From Noviherbaspirillum malthae (GTDB lineage: Bacteria; Pseudomonadota; Gammaproteobacteria; Burkholderiales; Burkholderiaceae_D): a stretch of DNA of 64,000 bases. The position numbers were made by a program, and so were the translations under genes. The stretch spans positions 1-64,000 of the forward strand of contig NZ_JACYXF010000019.1 of assembly GCF_015352985.1 (NCBI RefSeq), written 5' to 3'. Positions 1-7,671 of the stretch are shown one piece after another. How positions within the stretch are numbered: the first letter of the stretch is position 1; every line of letters starts with the position of its first letter. The notes beneath the pieces are model-generated. The model searched no databases. It saw nothing but the letters and a program-made list of their open reading frames with translations, and was not told the origin of the DNA.

Positions 1-186
1 GTCCAGACTTCAATCCCATTGAACAGGTGTTCGCCAAGATAAAAACATCGCTGCGAGCGGCAGCCAAACGCACCATTGATGAGCTCTGGTCGGTCATTGG
101 AGAATTAATGGACGCCTTCGCTCCGGACGAGTGTGAGCAATATATCCGTCATGCCGGCTATGGCAAGTCAACGTGAAAATGCTCTA
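1..186 (+). mobile_element. Right end of an IS630-family insertion sequence (left part outside window)
   Basis: The window opens inside an IS630-family transposase and the element appears to end at the TA dinucleotide at 185-186. The last 21 bases (166-186) form a putative terminal inverted repeat that overlaps the transposase stop codon. They match the terminal repeat of the MITE at 9327-9488 at 17 of 21 positions, both ending in GCTCTA. IS630/Tc1/mariner elements duplicate a TA target, which fits the TA at the boundary. The left end is outside the window, so the full length cannot be given. Confidence 0.75.
3..176 (+). CDS. IS630-family transposase, C-terminal fragment
   Basis: The 57 visible residues begin with PDFNPIEQVFAKIK, the classic C-terminal IS630/DDE motif (PxxNPIExxWxxxK) containing the last acidic residue of the DDE triad. 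They continue through a helical segment to the stop at 174-176. The frame is open at the left edge, so this is the end of a longer gene and not a truncated remnant as far as can be seen. The stop codon lies inside the putative right terminal repeat, as is common in compact IS630 elements. Whether the element is intact depends on sequence outside the window. Confidence 0.85.
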   Translation, partial: PDFNPIEQVFAKIKTSLRAAAKRTIDELWSVIGELMDAFAPDECEQYIRHAGYGKST

Positions 187-228
187 GTGCTGCAATCAAT
201 GCCCGCGCTTGCACAGGAGGCACCCAGA

Positions 229-648
229 ATGTTTCAGGACGATCTGGAAAGACCTGAGGTGGTCAAGGCATGGTTGATTGAAAATGGCGCCAAGGCTGAC
301 AAAGAGTCGGCCAGGGAATTCTTCGAGTTGGGCCGGAAACTGAAAAAGGAAAAACGTTGGGCGCTTGCGAGCAAGGCGTTCGGCGGCAGCGCTATTCGCT
401 ATCCCACTCCGCAGGCATTGAATGAATATGCTGAAGCGAGCATCCGCGACCTTGGTACCCGCTTAGACGCACAGTACGTGGTGCCGCTCTACCAGTCCGC
501 CATAGCCGCAGACACGGTACTGCATCTGATGAGCGAAGAAGAGAAGAGCGCAACAAAGCATAATCTGGACTGCCTGCACGTCTACATGCAGCTCAAGAAA
601 GTGCAGCCCGGTTGTCGGCCTTTGCAAGCCTATGGTTTGAGCAAATAG
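229..648 (+). CDS. Hypothetical protein (139 aa) beside the IS630 end
   Basis: I do not recognise this gene. The start at 229 is chosen because AGGAGG lies about eight bases upstream; the frame stays open upstream into the IS630 end, so an earlier start, or an originally longer gene cut by the insertion, is possible. The product is soluble, with no signal peptide or membrane segment, and is mostly helical. It has alternating Lys/Glu-rich helices and a middle part (ALASKAFGGSAIRYPTPQAL) that resembles a short tetratricopeptide-like hairpin. It ends just before a bidirectional hairpin shared with the convergent small gene. No function can be assigned. Confidence 0.6.
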   Translation: MFQDDLERPEVVKAWLIENGAKADKESAREFFELGRKLKKEKRWALASKAFGGSAIRYPTPQALNEYAEASIRDLGTRLDAQYVVPLYQSAIAADTVLHLMSEEEKSATKHNLDCLHVYMQLKKVQPGCRPLQAYGLSK

Positions 649-750
649 ATGCGCATGTTGTTCGCGCTGCGGGACGACATACTTGTCGAGGCATCTCGGT
701 TGATGATTATTCAGCTTCAATTCGGAAGGTTACAGAGGAACCACGCAAAG

Positions 751-784
751 AAGGCCGGGCATCCTTTCACGGATACCCGGCCTT
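751..784. terminator. Bidirectional hairpin between convergent genes
   Basis: A 14-bp stem (AAGGCCGGG..ATCC pairing with GGAT..CCCGGCCTT, one mismatch) with a six-base loop sits between the converging genes at 229-648 and 866-1027. The T-run is weak on both sides, so intrinsic termination is likely but not certain. Confidence 0.6.
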
Positions 785-865
785 CAGTATTCCGGTGCCC
801 GGCCCTGCGCGCTGTTCGCCTGCAGGGGCAGCGCGACTGCGCTGATGGCGGAGGCTGAACCTTGC

Positions 866-1027
866 TTAGATGGATTCAGCGATCGCGCGAACCCTCTTGA
901 TCTCGTCGGCGCTCGGGCTGTCGTGGCGGATGGCCTTTGTCATGGAGATGGCTTTGTCCAGAGCGTCGATGAAAGTGCCGAAGAATGCGGCGGAGCGGTT
1001 TGCGGTTTGGATGGCAAGAGCTGTCAT
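866..1027 (-). CDS. Small hypothetical protein (53 aa)
   Basis: A 53-residue protein starting MTALAIQTANRSAAFFGTFI. The start at 1027 is preceded by GAAAGGAA at suitable spacing. It is predicted as one or two amphipathic helices (AAFFGTFIDALDKAISMTKAIR) followed by a charged C-terminus (DEIKRVRAIAESI). There is no cysteine, signal peptide or clear membrane span. The good ribosome-binding site and its place next to a convergent terminator argue that it is a real small gene. I do not recognise the family and give no function. Confidence 0.5.
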   Translation of the reverse strand: MTALAIQTANRSAAFFGTFIDALDKAISMTKAIRHDSPSADEIKRVRAIAESI

Positions 1028-1277
1028 GGCTGTTCCTTTCGTAATGTCCTGTGCTGTTGAAAACAATATAGGCCTCGCCACGCAACATTCCCAATTTCAA
1101 GTGGTGATGTAGAGTTATAAGCAGCATGAATAAAAGTCTGTCTTCGACTTTTCAAAGTCAATATTAAACGTCAGACCGTCTTGCGATGTCCTCCGGCAAC
1201 TTCGGAGGCAAGTTGGATGGCAGCAGGCGACTCTCCATCTACGAATGCATCTGCTGCGTTGCGAATAACGCAGGAAA

Positions 1278-1646
1278 TCAGTGGAAATACAGCAGCCGCA
1301 GCGCCAGCGTGTATCCCGCCTCGGTCGCCATCAGCGCGACCAGCACCAGCAGGCACAGCGGCGGCAGGAGAATGGCGTAGACCAGCGACAGGCGCTCCCA
1401 TGCCATGTGCATGAACACCGACACGATCAGACCTGCCTTCAGGAGCATGAAAAGAAGAATCAATGTCCAGCGCAGATAGCCCTGTACGTGAAAATAGTCG
1501 ACGAGATAGGACATGGCACTGAGGACGAACAGCAATCCCCAGATTTTCAGGTAGAGGCTGATCGGATGCTGCTGTCCGCTATGCGTATTCGCCGCATCAT
1601 CCGCGGCAGGCGTGCCCGGCGTGCCAAGTGTGATTTGCGTGCTCAT
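1278..1646 (-). CDS. Cytochrome c oxidase subunit IV-like small membrane protein
   Basis: Last gene of the oxidase operon, 122 aa. After a polar N-terminus it has three hydrophobic segments: YLKIWGLLFVLSAMSYLVDY, the segment around ILLFMLLKAGLIVSVFMHM, and LSLVYAILLPPLCLLVLVAL. The KAGLIVSVFMHM motif with its membrane Lys and His is typical of the bacterial subunit IV (COX4_pro/CyoD-like) family, which helps assemble or stabilise haem-copper oxidases and is not catalytic. The start at 1646 has GAGGAC upstream. It follows the subunit III gene by 8 bases, so the two are probably co-transcribed and translationally coupled. Confidence 0.85.
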   Translation of the reverse strand: MSTQITLGTPGTPAADDAANTHSGQQHPISLYLKIWGLLFVLSAMSYLVDYFHVQGYLRWTLILLFMLLKAGLIVSVFMHMAWERLSLVYAILLPPLCLLVLVALMATEAGYTLALRLLYFH

Positions 1647-1654
1647 GGCCGTCC

Positions 1655-2368
1655 TCACCACAGGTAGAACAAGGCAAAGATGAATACCCAGACCAGGTCG
1701 ACGAAGTGCCAGTACAGGCCGGCGATCTCGACGATCTGGTAATTGCCGCTTTGCTCATATCGCCCGCGCAAGACGCGCGATGCGACCACCAGGAGATAAA
1801 TGACGCCGGCCGACACGTGCAGGCCGTGGAAGCCGGTGATCATGAAGAAGGTCGAGCCGAACTGTGCGGCGCCCATCGGATTGCCCCAGGGGCGCACGCC
1901 TTCCTCGACGATCAGCTTGGTCCATTCGAACGCCTGCATGCCGACGAACATCGCGCCGAACGCTGCGGTGGCGAACATCAGCGCGGCAGTGCGCATGCGG
2001 TCGCGGCGATAGGCGAAATTGACCGCCATCGCCATGGTGCCGCTGCTGGTGATCAGAACGAAGGTCATGATGGCGATCAAGATCAGCGGAACGTCGGCGC
2101 CGCCGATATGCAGCGCAAAGACTTCGCTGGGATTGGGCCACTGCACGGGCGTGGCCATCCTGACCGTCATGTAGCCGGTCAGGAAACAGCTGAAGACGAA
2201 GGTGTCGGAAAGCAGGAAGATCCACATCATCGCCTTGCCCCAGGACACCTGGAATGCCGCCTGGTCCGATGCCCAGTCCGCAACCAGTCCACGCCAGCCG
2301 CCGGCCGGCATCTGCTGCACGGAATGTGCCGGCTGCAGCGGCTGGGAGGGAGATAATTGCGCACTCAT
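1655..2368 (-). CDS. Cytochrome c oxidase subunit III
   Basis: 237-aa integral membrane protein of the CoxIII family. The core features are WGKAMMWIFLLSDTFVFSCF near the start, the helix with EWTKLI, FMITGFHGLHVSAGVIYL and the C-terminal GLYWHFVDLVWVFIFALFYLW. The last two carry the His and the WHFVDxxW signature of heme-copper oxidase subunit III. The start at 2368 has AAGGAGACGAAC just upstream. Subunit III stabilises proton pumping by subunit I and binds lipid; it has no redox centre. It lies 23 bases after another subunit III-like gene, so the operon encodes two paralogous subunits III. Confidence 0.9.
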   Translation of the reverse strand: MSAQLSPSQPLQPAHSVQQMPAGGWRGLVADWASDQAAFQVSWGKAMMWIFLLSDTFVFSCFLTGYMTVRMATPVQWPNPSEVFALHIGGADVPLILIAIMTFVLITSSGTMAMAVNFAYRRDRMRTAALMFATAAFGAMFVGMQAFEWTKLIVEEGVRPWGNPMGAAQFGSTFFMITGFHGLHVSAGVIYLLVVASRVLRGRYEQSGNYQIVEIAGLYWHFVDLVWVFIFALFYLW

Positions 2369-2391
2369 GTTCGTCTCCTTGTGCCCTCGTC

Positions 2392-3060
2392 TCAGCGGGT
2401 GCCGCAAATCAGGCGCACCACTTCCGGCGTGAGCCAGCCGAGTGCGCCGAACAGCACCAGCCATACGGCCAGCAGAAAATGCCAGTAGCGCGCGCACAAT
2501 CCGATGCGCCTTGCGGCCTGCGCCATGTCGGCACCGGAACGCATGCCGCGCAGCGATGCCGCCCAGGCAATCTCGCCGCCTGCGACGTGCAGCGCGTGCA
2601 TGGCGGTCAGCAGATAAAAGAAGCTGGCGGCCGGATTGCCGGCCAGGGAGACCTGATTCGTCAGCAGCTGCTGCCAGGCCAGGATTTGCACGGCGATGAA
2701 CGCCGCTGCGCAGATGCCGCCCGCGATGAACAGGCGGCGCGCCTCGCGCCATCTTCGGTTATTCGCCCTCGTGCTTGCCATTTGCAGCAGCAGGCTGCCT
2801 GTCGCCAGCAGGGCGGTGCTGAGCCATAGCTGCGGCGGCATGGCCAGCGGAGACCAGTCGAAGGACTCCATCCGCATCACATAGGCGGCGAGGAAAAGGG
2901 AAAACAGTGCGGTAGCCACGCCCATGAACACCCAGAGCGCAACGGCGGCGGGAGAACTGCGCCAGCCGCCGTACCGGCCCAATGCCTCGCCGGAATATTC
3001 TCCATTGCCGTTGCCGTCGTCACGCCCGGCCGCGACCTTGGGCAGGATTGCCGTATTCAT
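2392..3060 (-). CDS. Cytochrome c oxidase subunit III-like protein (second copy)
   Basis: 222-aa membrane protein. After a Gly/Asn-rich N-terminus it has helices around ALWVFMGVATALFSLFLAAY, FFYLLTAMHALHVAGGEIAW and YWHFLLAVWLVLFGALGW. It keeps the HALHVAGG and YWHF motifs of subunit III but lacks the longer WHFVDxVW form, so it is a diverged paralogue of the neighbouring subunit III. Its ATG overlaps the TGA of the subunit I gene (ATGA), which implies coupled translation. As I recall, the alternative coxMNOP-type cluster of Bradyrhizobium has a similar gene order. The exact role of the second copy is unknown. Confidence 0.8.
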   Translation of the reverse strand: MNTAILPKVAAGRDDGNGNGEYSGEALGRYGGWRSSPAAVALWVFMGVATALFSLFLAAYVMRMESFDWSPLAMPPQLWLSTALLATGSLLLQMASTRANNRRWREARRLFIAGGICAAAFIAVQILAWQQLLTNQVSLAGNPAASFFYLLTAMHALHVAGGEIAWAASLRGMRSGADMAQAARRIGLCARYWHFLLAVWLVLFGALGWLTPEVVRLICGTR

Positions 3061-4814
3061 GTCAGCGCCTCCTTGCCGCCGTAATGCAGCGGCTCTGTGC
3101 CCCCTGCATCGGGTGCCGCGTTCTGTGCGATGAAGTCCTGCGGCGCGCCCGGCACGCTGTACGCGTAGGCCCAGCGGTGCACGACCGGCAGCGCCGGTCC
3201 CCAGTTGCCGTGGCCGGGCGGAGTCGCCGGCGTCTGCCACTCGAGCGAGGCGGCCCGCCATGGATTGCCGTCCGCCCGCCTGCCATGGAACACTGACCGG
3301 ACAAGGTTGTAGACGAACACGATCTGGGCGGCGGCGACCACCAGCGCCACCACGCTGATGAAGGCGTTCAGGGTGTGGGCAGATTGCGGGATGAATTCAT
3401 ACTGCTGGAACGCATAATACCGGCGCGGCATGCCCAGCACGCCGAGATAATGCATGGGAAAGAAGATCGCATAGGTGCCGAGGAAGGTCGTCCAGAAATG
3501 CAGCTTGCCGAGGCGGTCGTCGAGCATGCGCCCGGTCACCTTCGGATACCAGTGATAAATGCCGCCGAAGACCACGAGGATGGGCGCCACGCCCATCACC
3601 ATGTGGAAGTGCGCGACCACGAAATAGGTGTTCGACAGCGGAATGTCGACGCTCACGTTGCCCAGGAACAGGCCGGTGAGCCCGCCGATGACGAAGGTGC
3701 TGATGAAGGCAAGCGCGAACAGCATCGGCACCGAGAGATGGATGTCGCCGCGCCACAGGGTCAGCAGCCAGTTGTAGACCTTGATCGCGGTGGGTACCGC
3801 AATGATGAGCGTGGTGGTCGCGAAGAAGAAGCCGAAGTAGGGATTCATGCCGCTGACGAACATGTGGTGCGCCCACACCACCACCGACAGCACGCCGATG
3901 GCCAGGATCGCCCATACCATGTTGCGGTAGCCGAAGATGCTCTTGCGGGCATGCACGCTGATCAGGTCGGACACGATGCCGAAGGCGGGCAGCGCGACGA
4001 TGTAGACCTCGGGATGGCCGAAGAACCAGAACAAATGCTGGAACAGGAGCGGGCTGCCGCCCTTGTAATCGGTGACCTGCCCCATCGATACCAGCGAGGG
4101 CATGAAGAAGCTGGTGCCGAGCGTCCTGTCGAGCAGCATCATGACGCCGCTCACGAACAGTGCCGGAAACGCCAGCAGCGCAAGAATGGTGGCGACGAAG
4201 ATGCCCCAGACGGTGAGCGGCATGCGCATCAGCGTCATGCCCTCGGTGCGCGCCTGCAATACCGTGGTCACATAGTTGAGGCCGCCCATCGTGGCGGCGA
4301 CGATGAAGATCACCAGCGACACCAGCATCAGGATGATGCCCCATTCATAACCCGGCGTTCCCTGCAGGATGGCCTGGGGCGGATAGAGCGTCCAGCCGGC
4401 GCCGGTCGGCCCGCCGGGCACGAAGAAGCTGGCCATCAGCACCAGTACCGATAGCAGGTAGACCCAGAAGCTCAGCATGTTGAGGAAGGGGAAGACCATG
4501 TCGCGCGCGCCGATCATCAGCGGGATCAGGTAATTGCCGAAGCCGCCGAGGAACAACGCTGTCAGCAGGTAGATCACCATGATCATGCCGTGCATGGTGA
4601 CGAACTGGTAGTAATGCTGGGCGTCGATGAAGGCGAAGCGGCCGGGAAAGCCGAGCTGCAGCCGCATCAGGTTGGACAGCGCGACGCCGACCAGGCCGAC
4701 CGCGATGGCAACGCATGCATACTGGACGGCAATGACCTTGTGGTCCTGGCTCCAGACATACCGGGTCCAGAAACTCTGCGGGCCGTGCTGCGCATCATGA
4801 CCGGTGTAGCTCAT
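3057..4814 (-). CDS. ctaD: Cytochrome c oxidase subunit I (type A haem-copper oxidase)
   Basis: 585-aa, 12-helix catalytic subunit that reduces O2 to water and pumps protons. All key residues are visible: haem ligands H75 (MHG) and H404 (HFHM), haem a3 ligand H402, CuB ligands H267, H316 and H317, and the cross-linked Tyr Y271 in GHPEVY. The D-channel residues N94, D105 and N112 and gate E269 are present, as is K-channel K345 in AIKVYNW. This makes it an A1-type pump. The start at 4814 lies 13 bases after the subunit II stop. The C-terminal tail after about residue 510 is soluble and carries the sequence SLEWQTPATPP typical of the family. Confidence 0.97.
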   Translation of the reverse strand: MSYTGHDAQHGPQSFWTRYVWSQDHKVIAVQYACVAIAVGLVGVALSNLMRLQLGFPGRFAFIDAQHYYQFVTMHGMIMVIYLLTALFLGGFGNYLIPLMIGARDMVFPFLNMLSFWVYLLSVLVLMASFFVPGGPTGAGWTLYPPQAILQGTPGYEWGIILMLVSLVIFIVAATMGGLNYVTTVLQARTEGMTLMRMPLTVWGIFVATILALLAFPALFVSGVMMLLDRTLGTSFFMPSLVSMGQVTDYKGGSPLLFQHLFWFFGHPEVYIVALPAFGIVSDLISVHARKSIFGYRNMVWAILAIGVLSVVVWAHHMFVSGMNPYFGFFFATTTLIIAVPTAIKVYNWLLTLWRGDIHLSVPMLFALAFISTFVIGGLTGLFLGNVSVDIPLSNTYFVVAHFHMVMGVAPILVVFGGIYHWYPKVTGRMLDDRLGKLHFWTTFLGTYAIFFPMHYLGVLGMPRRYYAFQQYEFIPQSAHTLNAFISVVALVVAAAQIVFVYNLVRSVFHGRRADGNPWRAASLEWQTPATPPGHGNWGPALPVVHRWAYAYSVPGAPQDFIAQNAAPDAGGTEPLHYGGKEALT

Positions 4815-4827
4815 GGCGTTCTCCCTG

Positions 4828-5988
4828 TTATTTCTGCGCTTTCGCGGGCGCGCTGCCCAAAGACTGGATATAGGCCACCAGCGCGGCCAGTTCTTCGTCG
4901 GACACCGGAATCTTCGGCATGATGGGCGGAAAACCCTTCACCTGCCGGGCTTGGGGATTGAGAATGAATTCCCTCAGGTAGGCTTCATCCACCAGCGCGG
5001 TGCTGCCGTCGGTCATGGTTTCGGTCTTGCCGTACAAGCCCTTCCATGTCGGGCCGACGCCGGGCGCACCGTCGGCGGTATGGCAGGCAACGCAGCCCTT
5101 GGACTGGGCGAGCGACTTGCCCTGCGCGGCGCGCGCTTCAGGTCCGCCGGCCGCCGCATTTGCGTTCGCGTTCACGGTTGCGGTGCTGCCGCCGGCCGGC
5201 TTGGCCATGATGGTCGCGAACGTCGGCTGCGCGGCCAGCCATTTGCCGAAGGAGGCATCATCTTCCACCACGACGTAGCTGCGCATGTTGTAGTGGCCGA
5301 GGCCGCACAGCTGGGCGCACAGGATCTCGTAGCGGCCCGGCTTGGTGGGCGTGAACCAGAACGAAGTCACCATGCCGGGCACGATGTTCATGCGCGCGCG
5401 GAACTGCGGCACGTAGAAATCATGCAGCACGTCATTCGAACGCAGCAGCATTTTTACCGGCTTGTTGAGCGGCAAATGAAGATCGCCGCTGACGAGAATG
5501 TTGCCGTGGCCGAGCGGGTCGTCCGGATCGAGGCCGTAGGGATTGCCCGCATCGACGTGGCGGGTATCGCTAAGGCCGAGCTTTCCGTCGCTGCCGGGGT
5601 AGCGGAAATGCCATTGCCATTGCTGGCCCACGGCTTCCACAATGATGGCATCCTTCGGCGGCTCCACGTATTCCGCATACACGAACAGGCCGGGTGCCAG
5701 CAGCGCCATGATGGCCACGGTCGTGCCGGCAAGCAGCCAGCGCTCCAGCTTGCGGTTATCGGGTTCGTAGGCTGCGCGAGAGCCGTCGCGATGGCGAAAG
5801 CGCCAGAGCGCATAGGCGACGAAGAGATTGATGCCGACGAAAAAGATGCCGGTCACCACCAGCGTGATGGCGAGCGTGTCATCCATCTGGCTCCAGTTGG
5901 AAGCCAGCGGCGTGATCCACCATGGGCTCGCGATGTGAAAGGCCAGGGCCGCAACGACAATGACAATGAGCCAGACAGCCATTCCCAT
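4828..5988 (-). CDS. ctaC: Cytochrome c oxidase subunit II with fused cytochrome c (caa3-type)
   Basis: 386 aa. Two N-terminal membrane helices (about 4-23 and 40-62, plus a hydrophobic 86-104) anchor a periplasmic cupredoxin domain with the CuA site H189, C224, C228, H232 and M235. The usual Glu of the CuA motif is Gln226, which is tolerated because its backbone carbonyl is the ligand. An Ala/Asn-rich linker leads to a c-type cytochrome domain with C299-V-A-C302-H303 and likely axial M357 (PIMPKIP). It accepts electrons and passes them to subunit I. The ATG at 5988 is preferred because AAGGGGA lies five bases upstream; a TTG five codons earlier is in frame. First gene of the oxidase operon. 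Confidence 0.95.
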   Translation of the reverse strand: MGMAVWLIVIVVAALAFHIASPWWITPLASNWSQMDDTLAITLVVTGIFFVGINLFVAYALWRFRHRDGSRAAYEPDNRKLERWLLAGTTVAIMALLAPGLFVYAEYVEPPKDAIIVEAVGQQWQWHFRYPGSDGKLGLSDTRHVDAGNPYGLDPDDPLGHGNILVSGDLHLPLNKPVKMLLRSNDVLHDFYVPQFRARMNIVPGMVTSFWFTPTKPGRYEILCAQLCGLGHYNMRSYVVVEDDASFGKWLAAQPTFATIMAKPAGGSTATVNANANAAAGGPEARAAQGKSLAQSKGCVACHTADGAPGVGPTWKGLYGKTETMTDGSTALVDEAYLREFILNPQARQVKGFPPIMPKIPVSDEELAALVAYIQSLGSAPAKAQK

Positions 5989-6073
5989 GTCTTTCCCCTT
6001 CAAGCTTGCTTGAATCCCTTTTGCCGTATTCCACCGCGGTTACGCCGCATGCATCAATGCGGCGCCGGCCGCA

Positions 6074-6577
6074 TCACGGAAACACGGGAACGTGCGAGTC
6101 CTCGCCGCGGAAATTCAGTTCGGGATGCCGCTGTGCGAGCAGTTCCTCGATTGCCTTCACCCGCTGATTCGGCACATCGGCGATCATGAGCACTCTTCCT
6201 TTTTCGATCTCCGGGAAGAATGACTGAAGCCTGGTGTTGGGAATGGCCGCGGCCACCATGCTGGCCGCCCAGCCTCCGAACAGGATGCCCACCAGGCTCG
6301 ATGCCGTGACCACCAGCGCCGGCGATGCCAGGTCGAAGTAATAGATGATGACGAAGCCGAGGCAAAGCCCGAGAAGCGCTCCCGCGATCATGCCGTTCTG
6401 CGCCCCATGCACCACGTCCGTCTTGTGAAGAAAGTTGGCTTCCGGCAGATCCTCCGGCAGCGGCGCCCTCGACATGAAATGAACATGGCGTTGTTCAATC
6501 CGATGCAGCAGCAGGTCGTCGAGCGTCCGACGCGCACTTTCGATGTCGGGCAGCAGATAGAAAAGTCGATGTCGCAT
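6074..6577 (-). CDS. Hypothetical membrane protein, DUF1269-like
   Basis: 167 aa. The N-terminal part (RHRLFYLLPDIESARRTLDD..RHVHFMSR) resembles the small cytosolic domain of DUF1269-type stress-associated proteins. It is followed by two membrane segments in a Gly/Ala-rich hairpin (GMIAGALLGLCLGFVIIYYF and VVTASSLVGILFGGWAASMV), then a second soluble piece ending in VLMIADVPNQRVKAIEELL. The start at 6577 has GGAGGTAGCC upstream. It lies upstream of the oxidase operon on the same strand with an 85-base gap. The family assignment rests on sequence feel only and its role is unknown. Confidence 0.65.
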   Translation of the reverse strand: MRHRLFYLLPDIESARRTLDDLLLHRIEQRHVHFMSRAPLPEDLPEANFLHKTDVVHGAQNGMIAGALLGLCLGFVIIYYFDLASPALVVTASSLVGILFGGWAASMVAAAIPNTRLQSFFPEIEKGRVLMIADVPNQRVKAIEELLAQRHPELNFRGEDSHVPVFP

Positions 6578-6775
6578 GGCTACCTCCTTGAATGCCTTGC
6601 TCCGTGACAGATTCAGTATATGCAGCCGTATCAAAGATTCAATCCGCTAATTGTTTCTGCAAGCCGACTGGCATCAATCATCAATGATCATCGATGCCCG
6701 CCATGCGTTTTGTTTCATGCAATCTTCAGCGATCAAGCTGCGGAAATGCGCTCGCCTTTGCAGGGCGACAGGGGA

Positions 6776-6982
6776 CTAGCCGCCGTGATACAAGGTCAGC
6801 TGACCGGTGCGCGGATTGATGACGGTGTCGTTCATGACCGGTTCGAAACCCCTCGCATCCATTCCGGATCGACCCGCACTGCCGGAATACGCCGTCGACG
6901 AACTGCCGGAATACATTTCCCGCATGTTCGAACATCCGGTCGTCGCGATCACAAGAAGACCTATCAAGGCGAGCGTTCTCAT
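6776..6982 (-). CDS. Small lipoprotein (68 aa)
   Basis: The N-terminus MRTLALIGLLVIATTGCSN is a short lipoprotein signal peptide with the lipidated cysteine at residue 17. A Ser/Gly-rich stretch follows, then a C-terminal NDTVINPRTGQLTLYHGG. AGGAGG lies six bases before the start codon. Short lipoproteins of this kind usually sit in the outer membrane, but no family is recognised. It is monocistronic as far as can be seen. Confidence 0.65.
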   Translation of the reverse strand: MRTLALIGLLVIATTGCSNMREMYSGSSSTAYSGSAGRSGMDARGFEPVMNDTVINPRTGQLTLYHGG

Positions 6983-7671
6983 CTGAACCTCCTGAGGGTT
7001 GGCGAGGGTTTTCCCTGCCCGACATGCAGCGAATATCCCCGCGATGACCTGCGCAGCAGCGGAGTTGATTCTTCATTCTGGCCGGGTGCAGGCAGGCGTG
7101 CGCATCCAGCCGGATGCGGCGCACCAGGACATGGAGAGCGTAAGCTCACCATAGGGCGGACATCTGCGAATGCAAGCGCTCGTCGCTTGATAACTCATGC
7201 CTGTATGAGATAGGACAGGCATGCTCCAGAAAACCTCGATGCACCATGCCTTGTTGCCGGCGGCGGGCAACTAACTACCGGGTCCTGCCGGTAGCAGGCC
7301 GCGATGACCCTGCGGTTAAAGGCATCTCCAAGACATCCGCTGCACGGCAGCAATGCCGTCAGTAAGCTATGTAAAGCCGTGTAAAGACACTCGCCCTGAC
7401 TACACCAGCATATAAACTTCATCACACTTTTACGTCAATGCACGACGGCATTTCCGCCGATGGCGCCAGCTTGTACTGCATCCGCCTGGCCCTTTTCATC
7501 ACTTATCAGGATTTGCCACATCCAGTGCATTGCATCCGCTGGCAAACGGCATGCCTCATGCGAGGCCTGCAGATCGAACACGCTCAAGCGAACGTCATCG
7601 TTCTGCCCATGCATCGTCATGTGTCATGGCGGTCTGCCGCGTCCCTTTAAACCGGAGTTAAAGGATGCACC
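6983..7671. other. Non-coding stretch before the peroxidase gene
   Basis: No convincing gene on either strand; the open frames here lack ribosome-binding sites and coding character. The only structure noted is a short inverted repeat (CTACCGG/CCGGTAG) at 7275-7294. The stretch must hold the promoters of the small lipoprotein gene (leftward) and the haem peroxidase gene (rightward), but no clear -35/-10 pair was assigned. Confidence 0.5.

Noticed and set aside
4813-6189. A 458-residue open frame opposite the subunit II gene
   Set aside because: Antisense shadow of a well-conserved gene, with no ribosome-binding site or recognisable motif.
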